46,032 bases of DNA from assembly GCA_015064005.1 (NCBI GenBank), contig SVTA01000004.1:1-46032 (forward strand). The letters run 5' to 3'. The notes under the pieces were generated by a model. It made no database searches. It had not been told where the DNA came from and was given only the letters and a program-made list of their open reading frames with translations. How positions within the stretch are numbered: position 1 is the first letter of the stretch; every line of letters begins with the position of its first letter. Positions 29,294 through 38,143 of this stretch are shown piece by piece. Source of the stretch: Oscillospiraceae bacterium. Lineage in GTDB: Bacteria; Bacillota; Clostridia; Oscillospirales; CAG-272. A program made the position numbers and the translations under genes.

Positions 29294-30658
29294 TTAGCAT
29301 ACCCCTTTGGAATAGTCAAGTTTCTTCGCCGCGTGTTTTAAAAAAATTAACAAATACAGATAGCGAAGCAGAGTAAGAGCGCCGGAAACGAGCAAAAGCG
29401 TGACGGCGTCGATTTGCGTGTAGAGGAAGATCTCCACGCCGAGGGCCACGGCAGAAAGCAGCCCCGCCACGGCAAGATGCCCCCTCCCGGTAAGGTCGCG
29501 GCGCACGGGCCCCACGATCAGTAGCAGGAAGCCCGCAAGGAAAACGAGATACGTGAGGCCCTGAAGCCAAAGGTTGATCTCGCCAAACAGAAGCGCCAGA
29601 TCATGCTCGAAGGCAAGGCGGGGGAGGTAGATCATCTGAAGGGCCGAAAGCAGAAAATCCAGAGTACCGCCCAGCACCTCGGCGCCGAGGATCAGCAGGT
29701 AGCCCACGCGAGCGGGGCGATCTCTGCCGCTTTCCCGATATTCATGGTAGAAATAAATCAAGAAAAGCACGAACCAAAAGCCGGCGGCAAGAGGGAGCCA
29801 CGCAAAGTAATTGAGTGCGATCAGCTGATCTGTCATCGTAGCGCCGCTATTTGCCAGTAATGCCTCCGCCGTCGTATAAGCGGCACGCAGCAGGATCACC
29901 AGCAGGAGCGCTATAAAGGTTGCCCCGGAAAGCACGTGCCTTTTCAGGTACGAGAGCCGCTCCAATGCCGAGAAGATGGCGTAGGTGGCGGCCGTCATCA
30001 GCAGGATCAGGCTCCAGAGCAGCAGGCAGAGGAGAAGAATCCTTGGCGTGCGGGAGGAATGGAGCAGCACCTCGCCCAGCGCCGCACCACAGAATGAAAG
30101 GCCGAGGCAGCCAAGCAAAAGAAGGGCAAGGCGCCCGATGCTTTTCAGCACCGCACGGCCGTAGTGAGGGGTCTCTTGGGCGGCGTAGTTGAAATAAATA
30201 TCCCGTTCCTTAAAGGCGAAGGCCAGATACGCGGCCAGCAGCAGAAAGAGATTCAGGGCTACCTGTGCGGTATCGATGGCAGCATAGTTGATATTGGTAG
30301 TCACGCAAAGCGACAGTGGATACAGCAGGGCAAAGGCACCGAGGGTACCGTACAGCATATAGCGTCCGGCCCGACTCCAAAAGGCGGCGCGGGTCGCTGC
30401 CGTACGTTCATCCTGCTGTGTACCACGCCCGCAGAGCGCTCCTGCGACAAGACAAGCGATGCCGAGGAGGAGGACGGTGGCTTCAAAATATACGGGCAGA
30501 TAATAGTGGGATTTGGGGAAGGCGCGGGTGCCCTCTATGTTGAGAAATACGTTCACCCATCGCAGCGCACCGCACAGTAGCGCCCAGAGAGTGGCCAACA
30601 GAATGCCGTTGCGGGCGATTCTGCCCCGTTCAAATTCAATGCGTTCATCGTAAAACAT
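29294..30658 (-). CDS. Polytopic integral membrane protein of unknown function, coupled to the XRE regulator
   Basis: MFYDERIEFERGRIARNGILLATLWALLCGALRW...; many hydrophobic segments; start overlaps the stop of the upstream HTH gene (TAATG). Confidence 0.8.
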   Translation of the reverse strand: MFYDERIEFERGRIARNGILLATLWALLCGALRWVNVFLNIEGTRAFPKSHYYLPVYFEATVLLLGIACLVAGALCGRGTQQDERTAATRAAFWSRAGRYMLYGTLGAFALLYPLSLCVTTNINYAAIDTAQVALNLFLLLAAYLAFAFKERDIYFNYAAQETPHYGRAVLKSIGRLALLLLGCLGLSFCGAALGEVLLHSSRTPRILLLCLLLWSLILLMTAATYAIFSALERLSYLKRHVLSGATFIALLLVILLRAAYTTAEALLANSGATMTDQLIALNYFAWLPLAAGFWFVLFLIYFYHEYRESGRDRPARVGYLLILGAEVLGGTLDFLLSALQMIYLPRLAFEHDLALLFGEINLWLQGLTYLVFLAGFLLLIVGPVRRDLTGRGHLAVAGLLSAVALGVEIFLYTQIDAVTLLLVSGALTLLRYLYLLIFLKHAAKKLDYSKGVC

Positions 30659-30855
30659 TATGACACCTCCCAGAAAAGATCGTTCAGCGTTAGCCCCAGC
30701 GCCCGACAAATGCGGATGCAGAGCTCGATGGTGGGATTGTAGCCGCCGTTTTCGATCATATTGATGGTCTGCCGCGAGACCCCGATCTGCCGTGCCAGCT
30801 CTCCCTGTGATAGATGCAGCTTTGTGCGCGCGTCACGCATGCGGTTATTTTCCAT
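30658..30855 (-). CDS. Small XRE-family HTH transcriptional regulator
   Basis: MENNRMRDARTKLHLSQGELARQIGVSRQTINMIENGGYNPTIELCIRICRALGLTLNDLFWEVS. Confidence 0.92.
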   Translation of the reverse strand: MENNRMRDARTKLHLSQGELARQIGVSRQTINMIENGGYNPTIELCIRICRALGLTLNDLFWEVS

Positions 30856-30864
30856 ATGGCCCCC

Positions 30865-30925
30865 TGTCAATTATATTTGACATAATTATAGCATGTTTCT
30901 TTTGAGATGTCAAGTATATTTGACA
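30865..30925 (-). promoter_or_regulatory. Promoter of the XRE/membrane protein operon flanked by two 18-bp palindromic operators
   Basis: Minus strand TTGACA (30913-30908)-17-TATAAT (30890-30885); palindromes TGTCAATTATATTTGACA (30865-30882) and TGTCAAGTATATTTGACA (30908-30925). Confidence 0.85.
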
Positions 30926-31022
30926 AATTTTTGGATTTTTTTCAAGCGGCGAGTGCCAAAGCGGCGCAGGGTATAAAAAAATGTTTTTTTTGTATGGATT
31001 TGTGTTTCGTGGAGGGGAGGGC

Positions 31023-31051
31023 TTGACACCGGATTTATTTTTTATTAAAAT
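31023..31051 (+). promoter_or_regulatory. Promoter of the ceramidase-like / DUF4838 operon
   Basis: TTGACA (31023-31028), 17-nt spacer, TAAAAT (31046-31051). Confidence 0.65.
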
Positions 31052-31124
31052 GTAGGAAGAGGATTGTTGCTATGTGCCCGGAGGGGTGTGACGGACAATC
31101 TCACTTGAAAAAAGGAGAAAACGA

Positions 31125-32492
31125 ATGCTGAAGGCAGGATTTATGGAGGTAGACTATACCCCCGACGAGGGCTGGATGCCCGGACAGATCGAAAGACATT
31201 ACGCCAAGGGCGCGCGCACGCCGATCATGGCGCACGCGGCGGCGATTGAAAGCAGTACGGGCAATGCCGTGCTGATCTCGCTGGATATTTTGTTCGTTTC
31301 GCAGAATTTTACGGATGGCTTGCGCCGTCGGGTATCGGAACGGATCGGTATTTCCGGAGAGCATATTTTCATTGCCGCTACCCATACCCACACGGGCTGC
31401 GGCACGGACGTGGATTGCTGGGGCACTCCCGCTGACGCGGAAATGGCTGCCAAGGTGCAGGATGCCGCCTTTGAGGCTGCCGTCACCGCATGGGAGCGTC
31501 GCTCCGCTTGCAGAATGGGTGTCGGCACAGGCTTTGACGCGCGCTTTAACTTCTGCCGCGACTGGTTCACCACCGACGGCACCATCAAATTCAACCCCAG
31601 CATGAAGAATCCCGAAAAGCTGGTGCGCCCCTATGCGGCGGTGGATCATACCGTCAACGTGATCCGCTTCGATAACGAGGCGGGCGAACCCCTTTGCTTT
31701 GTGGTCAATTACGCCAACCATCTGGATACCAACAATCGCCGCGATGCCTTTTCCGCCGATTATGCGGGCTTTATGCGCCTGGCGCTGCGCCGTGAATATG
31801 GCGACGTTGCGGTGCTGTTCCTCAACGGCTGCTGCGGCAACGTGAACCATTACGATTTTGCTACCGGCAGCCACCTCACCGGCCATTGCAGAGAGGGCGT
31901 GCTTCCTGCGGAGGAGATCGGTAACGGCCTTGCCGAAACGGTAGAGGGCATCACCCCCGCCATTCTCACCGAGGCAAAGGACGTGCATATCCAGAGCCGC
32001 ATCAGGCCCTATATGACCTCTCGCCGCCTTGCCACGGAAAAGAACAAGGCTTGGGCCAAGGAGTGGCAGGCTACCCGCGAGGCACGCCTTGCCGCAGGTG
32101 AAAAGCAGGATCTGCGCCGGGATATCCTGGCCGAGCTCTATCTCTGCGATGAATCGAAGCTTGAAAAGACCGTAGATCTGGACATCCAGGTGATGCAGCT
32201 CGGGCCCATTGTGCTGGTGGGTCTGCCCGGCGAGGTCTATTCCGACGTAGGATTGAAGATCAAGGCGCTTTCGCCCTTCCCCAACACCGTGGTGGCAGAG
32301 CTGGTGGGCGGCCATAAGGGCTATATCACCCCTGAGATCATTCAGCGCTCCGGCTGCTATGAGGGCACCTACAGCAACATTGCCTTTGCGGGCCCCGAGA
32401 CCCCCGATATGCTGGTGGAGGGCGCCGTGCAGATGCTGAAGTCCCTGTATGAGGTGGACAACCACACTGTGATCGGTGATTTTGCGTTCTGA
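31125..32492 (+). CDS. Neutral/alkaline ceramidase-fold protein (paralog 1), no signal peptide
   Basis: AATHTHTGCG, VNYANHLDT, LPGEVYSDVG, GGHKGYITPEIIQRSGCYEGTYSNIAFAGPET correspond to ceramidase zinc-ligand blocks. Confidence 0.82.
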   Translation: MLKAGFMEVDYTPDEGWMPGQIERHYAKGARTPIMAHAAAIESSTGNAVLISLDILFVSQNFTDGLRRRVSERIGISGEHIFIAATHTHTGCGTDVDCWGTPADAEMAAKVQDAAFEAAVTAWERRSACRMGVGTGFDARFNFCRDWFTTDGTIKFNPSMKNPEKLVRPYAAVDHTVNVIRFDNEAGEPLCFVVNYANHLDTNNRRDAFSADYAGFMRLALRREYGDVAVLFLNGCCGNVNHYDFATGSHLTGHCREGVLPAEEIGNGLAETVEGITPAILTEAKDVHIQSRIRPYMTSRRLATEKNKAWAKEWQATREARLAAGEKQDLRRDILAELYLCDESKLEKTVDLDIQVMQLGPIVLVGLPGEVYSDVGLKIKALSPFPNTVVAELVGGHKGYITPEIIQRSGCYEGTYSNIAFAGPETPDMLVEGAVQMLKSLYEVDNHTVIGDFAF

Positions 32493-32541
32493 CCGAAAAT
32501 TCCAAAAAATATTTAAAAATTCCAAAAAGGAGTGTTTGCTG

Positions 32542-33852
32542 ATGAAAGCAGGATTTGCACAGGTCGATTTCACCCCTCCCTACGGCTATATGCCCGGAGA
32601 ATTTGACGGCTATTACGCCTTTAGCGCACATTTGCCCCTTTGCGCCAATGCCGGCGCCTTTGGCGAGGGCGAGGACACCGTGATCCTCATTTCCGCCGAC
32701 TACATGCAGTTTCCCACCCATTATGCCGATACCATCCGTAAAATGACCTCTGAAGCTACCGGCGTGCCGGTAGACCATATCACCCTGGCCGCCACCCACA
32801 CGCATATGAGCTGCTCCTCCCCCGATAATTGCTGGAAATGCCCCGGCGAGCCCGAGATCGCTGCCGTGGTGGCCAAGCGCATCGCACAATCCGCCGTGGA
32901 GGCTCTTGCTAACCGCAGGGAGGCTACCCTTTCCGCCGGTATCACCGAGGAGCGGCGCTTCAGCTTCTGCCGCGACTGGGTGCTGAAGGACGGCACTGTC
33001 AAGTGCAACCCCGGCTACACCCGTGACGACCTCGATCACACCTGTGCCACTCCCGATTATCGCGTCAATGTGATGAAGGTGGAGCGCGAGGGCAAGCTTT
33101 CCGCCATCATGGTGAACTACGCCAACCACCCCGACACGCACTGGGGCAAGGATCGCATGAAGTTCAGCCCCGAGTGGCCCGGCTTTATGCGCAAGGCTCT
33201 GCAGGAAAGGTACGGCGAGGACGTGAAGGTGCTGTTCTTCAACGGTGCCTGCGGTGACGTCAACGACCGCGATTTCGGTTTCAAGACCGATATCAACGGC
33301 GGCCACCGCGATCCCTCCGCCAATCCCCCCGAGGTCATCGGCAACGGCCTTGCCGATACGGTTTCCAAGCTGCTGGATACCCTGCCTGCCGGCACGGCCG
33401 AGGGCGAGGTCAAGGCCTTTGCCCGCGGTATCACCGTCAACCGCCGTCAGATTTCCGACAGAGAACGCAAGTGGGCGGAGGATACGCTGAAGCGAGCAGA
33501 AAACGAGTACTTGAAGAGCTGGGAGTACGGTACGGCAAAGGCCTTTATGGAGCGTAGCCAGAACGTGCCCGAAACCGAGGAGTTTGTGGTGCAGGTGGTC
33601 AAGGTCGGCCCCTGGGTTATCGCCGCTATGCCCGGCGAGATCTACACCGAGCTGGGACTTTTGGTCAAGGAGGGCTCTCCCTTTGAGCATACCGTGATTT
33701 CCGAGTTGACCAACGGCTCTCACGGCTACGTCATTCCCGATCGCGTCCGCGAAAACGGCTCCTATGAGGGTCGCTTCAGCTCCGGCACCACTGGCTTCGG
33801 TGCTTGCGATGCCATTGTCAAGGGTACGCTGGAGATGCTGAAGGAGCTGTAA
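32542..33852 (+). CDS. Neutral/alkaline ceramidase-fold protein (paralog 2), no signal peptide
   Basis: AATHTHMSCS, VNYANHPDTHWG, MPGEIYTELG, GSHGYVIPDRVRENGSYEGRFSSGTTGFG; homologous to paralog 1 along its length. Start at ATG 32542. Confidence 0.82.
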   Translation: MKAGFAQVDFTPPYGYMPGEFDGYYAFSAHLPLCANAGAFGEGEDTVILISADYMQFPTHYADTIRKMTSEATGVPVDHITLAATHTHMSCSSPDNCWKCPGEPEIAAVVAKRIAQSAVEALANRREATLSAGITEERRFSFCRDWVLKDGTVKCNPGYTRDDLDHTCATPDYRVNVMKVEREGKLSAIMVNYANHPDTHWGKDRMKFSPEWPGFMRKALQERYGEDVKVLFFNGACGDVNDRDFGFKTDINGGHRDPSANPPEVIGNGLADTVSKLLDTLPAGTAEGEVKAFARGITVNRRQISDRERKWAEDTLKRAENEYLKSWEYGTAKAFMERSQNVPETEEFVVQVVKVGPWVIAAMPGEIYTELGLLVKEGSPFEHTVISELTNGSHGYVIPDRVRENGSYEGRFSSGTTGFGACDAIVKGTLEMLKEL

Positions 33853-33882
33853 TACATACTGTAAAAAGCAAAGGAGAAAAAT

Positions 33883-35826
33883 ATGTTTCGTATATACAAG
33901 GTGATTTCCCATCCCACTGTGGATTTTGCGGCCGAGGAGCTGCGCAAGTATCTCTGGATGATGATGCCCGAATGCGGCGGCATTTCCGTAGAGTACAAGC
34001 CCGATGCCACCGACGGCTTCCGCCTCGGTCTGATGTCTGATTTCGGTCTGGATACCTCCGAGGCCGAGGATCTGTTCCTTGACGATATTCTGCACATCGA
34101 TACCGATGAGCAGGGCGGCATCATCGCCGGCAGTAACCACCGTTCGGTGTTGCTTTCGGTCTATCGCTTTTTCCGCGAGAACGGCTGTCGCTGGCTGTTC
34201 CCCGGTGTTGACGGCGAGCTGATCCCCTTGAAGGATATCGTACCCGTTAAGTATCACAAGATGGCGGATTGCCGCTATCGCGGTCAGTGCAACGAGGGCG
34301 CGGAGTATCAGCCCAACATGATGGAGGTCATCGACTTCCAGCCCAAGATCGGCATGAACGTGTTTATGATCGAGTTCGATAACCCCAAGGTTTATTACGA
34401 TTATTATTACAACGCGCAGCATAACACCGCCAACCGTGATCCCGAGCCCGTTACCGCCGACACCGTCAAGCAGTGGAAGCGTCAGTGCGAGGCAGAGCTG
34501 GCCAAGCGCAGTCTGCAGTTCCACGATATGGGTCACGGCTGGACGGCAGAGCCCTTTGGCATTTCCTCTACCAACGGCTGGGTGAAGGAGTTTGACAACC
34601 CCGTGCCCGAGGAGTCCCGCGAGCTTTTGGCGTTGGTCAACGGCAAGCGTGAGCTCCATGAGGGAGTGGCGCTGAACACTCAGTTCTGTATGTCCAGCCC
34701 CAAGGCGCGCACCATTGTGGCGAAGTATATTGCCAATTACGCTGAAACCCATCAAAATGCGGATTACATTCACGTGTGGCTGGCAGATGCCACCCGCAAC
34801 CATTGCGAATGCGACGAGTGCCGCAAGAAGATTCCCTCCGATTGGTACGTGATGCTCCTCAACGAGATCGACGAGTGTCTCACCGAAAAGGGACTTGCCA
34901 CCCGCATCGTGTTTATCTGCTACACCGATACCACCTGGGCACCCACGGTAGAGAAGCTGCATAACACCAAGCGCTTCTCCTTCATGCTGGCGGCCATTAC
35001 CCGTGTTTACACCATTCCCGTGCCCATGCTGGTAGAGGAAAGACCTCTGCCCCCCTATCAGCTCAATAAGCCCGAGACCTTCCCCCTGACGGTGGAGGAA
35101 TACATTCGTCACGCCAAGGCTTGGCGTGCGGCCGGCGAGTGCCCCTCTATGGTGTACGAGTATCATTTCTGGCTGCATCAGTACCGTGACCCCGGCGTAC
35201 TCACCTTTGCCAAGATGATCTACGACGACATTCGTGGCTACCGCGCCAACGGCTTTGATGGCCTTATTGAAGATGGCAGCCAGCGCAGCTACTTCCCCAA
35301 CGGATTTCTGTTCTACGTATATGCCGAGACGCTCTTTGACACCAACGTGAGCTTTGAGGCATTGGTGAAGGATTATTTTGAGAGCGCTTACGGCGAAATT
35401 GCCGACGACGTGCGGAATTATCTCACCGAAATCTCCGATGCCTTCAGCATGGAGTACATCATGAGCAACGACCGCGAGCGCAAGGGCTACTTTAACCCCA
35501 AGCGCGCCAAGCAGCTGCGTGGGGTGAAGGATATCATTGCCAAGTACCAGCCCCTGTTTGCCGAGCATCGCGTCAGCTCCTACCGCGCTCGCACGGTGGC
35601 CATGCGCCTGCTGAAGTATCACATGGAATTCTGCGCCGGCCTTGCTGAGGCCTGGGTGCTGAAGGCCATGGGGGCAGACCCTGAGGCGGTTGCCCGCTTC
35701 TATCAGCTGCAGGATAGCTTCGGTCGTCTGGAATATGAGATCGGCACGTACTTTGACCAGAGAATGTGCTTCTCCTCCCTGAAGCGCCTCATTGATTCCC
35801 CCAAGACCTTCTACGAGGCAGACTGA
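33883..35826 (+). CDS. DUF4838 domain-containing protein (putative glycoside hydrolase-like)
   Basis: AAEELRKYLWMMMPECGG...GSNHRSVLLSVYRFFRENGCRWLFPGVDGELIP...HVWLADATRNHCECDECRK...: alpha-glucuronidase-N-like start and the CxCxxC block of DUF4838 proteins. Confidence 0.78.
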   Translation: MFRIYKVISHPTVDFAAEELRKYLWMMMPECGGISVEYKPDATDGFRLGLMSDFGLDTSEAEDLFLDDILHIDTDEQGGIIAGSNHRSVLLSVYRFFRENGCRWLFPGVDGELIPLKDIVPVKYHKMADCRYRGQCNEGAEYQPNMMEVIDFQPKIGMNVFMIEFDNPKVYYDYYYNAQHNTANRDPEPVTADTVKQWKRQCEAELAKRSLQFHDMGHGWTAEPFGISSTNGWVKEFDNPVPEESRELLALVNGKRELHEGVALNTQFCMSSPKARTIVAKYIANYAETHQNADYIHVWLADATRNHCECDECRKKIPSDWYVMLLNEIDECLTEKGLATRIVFICYTDTTWAPTVEKLHNTKRFSFMLAAITRVYTIPVPMLVEERPLPPYQLNKPETFPLTVEEYIRHAKAWRAAGECPSMVYEYHFWLHQYRDPGVLTFAKMIYDDIRGYRANGFDGLIEDGSQRSYFPNGFLFYVYAETLFDTNVSFEALVKDYFESAYGEIADDVRNYLTEISDAFSMEYIMSNDRERKGYFNPKRAKQLRGVKDIIAKYQPLFAEHRVSSYRARTVAMRLLKYHMEFCAGLAEAWVLKAMGADPEAVARFYQLQDSFGRLEYEIGTYFDQRMCFSSLKRLIDSPKTFYEAD

Positions 35827-35842
35827 TCATTTCACTTAAAGT

Positions 35843-35878
35843 CAAAACGCCCGACAGATTTTTCTGTCGGGCGTTTTG
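35843..35878. terminator. Intrinsic terminator after the DUF4838 gene
   Basis: CAAAACGCCCGACAGA-tttt-TCTGTCGGGCGTTTTG. Confidence 0.85.
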
Positions 35879-35908
35879 CTGTTTTTCTCGCCCCGTTCAG
35901 GGGCTTTT

Positions 35909-37243
35909 CTATTTTTTTCGTTTTTTGTCGCCGCCTTGGCGCTCGATCTCGGTCACGGTGGTGGCGTGCTTGTGCTCGATGGGACGCCACTCCACGTGGC
36001 TGAACAGCGCCGCAAGAGAAATGGGAATATAGGTCATCATAAAGATGGGAAAGGAGAAAAGATACCCCACGGCGCGCCATTTTTTGCAATGAATGCTGCG
36101 CCATTCCGTGACCAGCGTTATGGTTCCCACCACCAACAGCAGTGCATAGGCAAAGGTAAAAAAGGAAGCAACACACCCGAAAAGGGGGGCTGAAAACCAC
36201 CCGTAGAGGATAAAATGCGCTACGAAAAGCCCGGTAAGGGTGATCAGCTGAATGAGGGAAAGCAAAAAGGCGGGGAGGATGCTGAGCAAAAGATCAATGC
36301 AGGGCCACCGCAGGCGCAGCGCGCCCTGCAGAAGCCTGCCGCCGTAGTGATAGCAGACCTGAAAAAATCCCTTGGCCCAGCGCTTTCGCTGCCAGTAGGA
36401 TTGTCGGAAGGTTTCGGGCTGCTCATCGAAAAGCTCAGCCGCGTGACAGTAGCCCACACGCTCTCCTTGCAGCACGCTGTCCACGGTAAATTCGATGTCC
36501 TCTGTCAGCAGGAAATGTGCCCAACCGCCGTTTTTTTCAATGATCTCCGCATCCACCAGAAACCCCGTGCCGGAAATGGCGGCACTTGCCCCCAGCAGCG
36601 CGCGGGGGTTGTTGAGGTGACGGGATTCCCGCAAAAACCACAGCCCGTAGCCGGCGCTGATCCAGTTGGCACCGTAGTTTTTGGAGTTGCGGTAGCAGGT
36701 GAGGATGCGCTCACCCGCAGCGCTTGCCTTATCCATTTCCGCAATGAACTGTGGGCGCAGGAGGTTATCCGCGTCAAAAAAAAGGTAGGCATCATAGGCA
36801 CGAAAGCCTTCGGTCCGCTCAATGTAGGAGAGCAGGAACTGCAGGGCATGCCCCTTGCCCCGAGGGCCGTCGCCTTCTCGCTCCAGTACCGTGGCGCCAT
36901 GCTGCCGTGCCACGGCGGCAGTGCTGTCGGTACAGTGATCCGCCACCACAAAGACCCGAAGGTGCTTGCTTGGGTAGGTTTGAGCGGCAAGACTCTTCAA
37001 CAGCTCCGGCAGCACTGCTTCCTCGTTGCGGGCGGCGATCAGCACTGCGTAGCGCCGAGTCTGGCCGGTAGGCGGGTAGGTGCGGGGACGCTTGATGAGC
37101 GATACAAAAATATACACGAACTGATAGGCGTACAGCACGGCCAATAAAATCCCCACGCCGAGGCTGAAGCCAAAGCCGAAGCGCTCCACCGCGGTGAGCT
37201 TATGGCCGTGGAGCAAAAAATCCCTTAAAAGATCAAAAAACAC
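35909..37243 (-). CDS. Membrane-associated glycosyltransferase family 2
   Basis: YAVLIAARNEEAVLPELLKSLAAQTYPSKHLRVFVVADHCTDSTAAVARQHGATVLER...YLFFDADNLL...QSYWQRKRWAKGFFQVC. GTG at 37243 after GGAGGAG. Confidence 0.9.
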   Translation of the reverse strand: MFFDLLRDFLLHGHKLTAVERFGFGFSLGVGILLAVLYAYQFVYIFVSLIKRPRTYPPTGQTRRYAVLIAARNEEAVLPELLKSLAAQTYPSKHLRVFVVADHCTDSTAAVARQHGATVLEREGDGPRGKGHALQFLLSYIERTEGFRAYDAYLFFDADNLLRPQFIAEMDKASAAGERILTCYRNSKNYGANWISAGYGLWFLRESRHLNNPRALLGASAAISGTGFLVDAEIIEKNGGWAHFLLTEDIEFTVDSVLQGERVGYCHAAELFDEQPETFRQSYWQRKRWAKGFFQVCYHYGGRLLQGALRLRWPCIDLLLSILPAFLLSLIQLITLTGLFVAHFILYGWFSAPLFGCVASFFTFAYALLLVVGTITLVTEWRSIHCKKWRAVGYLFSFPIFMMTYIPISLAALFSHVEWRPIEHKHATTVTEIERQGGDKKRKK

Positions 37244-38087
37244 GTTTTTCTCCTCCGTTTTCAGGAACTTGGGCAGCACGCCTGCCACCCACAAGACGGG
37301 TGACGAGCAGCACCAGCAAAAAGGGGCCAAGGGCCTGGATCACCCACATCAAAAGGGTGAACAGCGGGCGGGGCAGCCGATACAAAAGCGAGATGGGTGT
37401 GCCGGGGAAATCCCTCGAGAGAAACATCAGATTGGCGATCTCTGTGCCGGTGACAAGATCGTAAATGCGATTGAAGAGCAGTGCCGCCGCGGCGGTGAGG
37501 GAAATGGGGAGCGCCGCAAGGGCAAGATCCTCCCGCCGGATGCGGTAAAGCCCGTTCAGATGCAGGGAAAGTCCCATATATACCATTGCCCCGTGGAGGA
37601 GAAAGCTGTAGAGCGAGAGAAAATGCCACGCGGGGTAGTGAGGCAGAGAGGTGGCAGGAATCAGCAGAAACACGATGCCTCCCACAAGGCCGCCGGTGGC
37701 GAGAAAAATATCGCCGCAAAGACGGAGCCTTCCCCGGCCCGCGCCACTGAAGAGCCCTGCCGCCAGCGTAATGCTGCAAAAATACAGCGGCACGAATTCG
37801 TTGGGGTTGCGGGTGCCGACACGCAAGAGAGCAAACAGAATTTTTCCCGTTTCCAGCAACAGCAGCAGTACGGTCAGCATCAGAAATACGCGGCGAAGCC
37901 GCTGCTCCCCGAAATGCCGGGTGAGTCGAAGTCCCAGCACCAGCGAAAGAACAGTTAAAAGCAGCAGCAAGCCGTGGGCGGCGGTGAAAAGCCCCGCCGG
38001 GGGCAGGGTATTGGGTAAAGCAAAAAACAAGGCACGTTCCCCCTTTGGTTGATGTAGAGGCGCGCAAAACACCGCCGGGATATGCAC
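37233..38087 (-). CDS. YwaF / TIGR02206-type integral membrane protein (start uncertain; TTG at 38030 is an alternative)
   Basis: NEFVPLYFCSITLAAGLFSG...GGLVGGIVFLLIPATSLPHYPAWHFLSLYSFLLHGAMVYMGL; polytopic. Confidence 0.65.
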   Translation of the reverse strand: MHIPAVFCAPLHQPKGERALFFALPNTLPPAGLFTAAHGLLLLLTVLSLVLGLRLTRHFGEQRLRRVFLMLTVLLLLLETGKILFALLRVGTRNPNEFVPLYFCSITLAAGLFSGAGRGRLRLCGDIFLATGGLVGGIVFLLIPATSLPHYPAWHFLSLYSFLLHGAMVYMGLSLHLNGLYRIRREDLALAALPISLTAAAALLFNRIYDLVTGTEIANLMFLSRDFPGTPISLLYRLPRPLFTLLMWVIQALGPFLLVLLVTRLVGGRRAAQVPENGGEKRVF

Positions 38088-38143
38088 TCCGTGCCACGGT
38101 GGTGGCGGAGATCCTCGGCGGTGTCGGTATGTGTGATGTTTTG

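Noticed and set aside
32338-35622. 1094-aa minus-strand ORF antisense to the ceramidase-like and DUF4838 genes
   Set aside because: Repetitive G/H/V/L-rich composition typical of an antisense shadow frame of GC3-rich coding DNA; the plus strand encodes recognisable families with RBSs.
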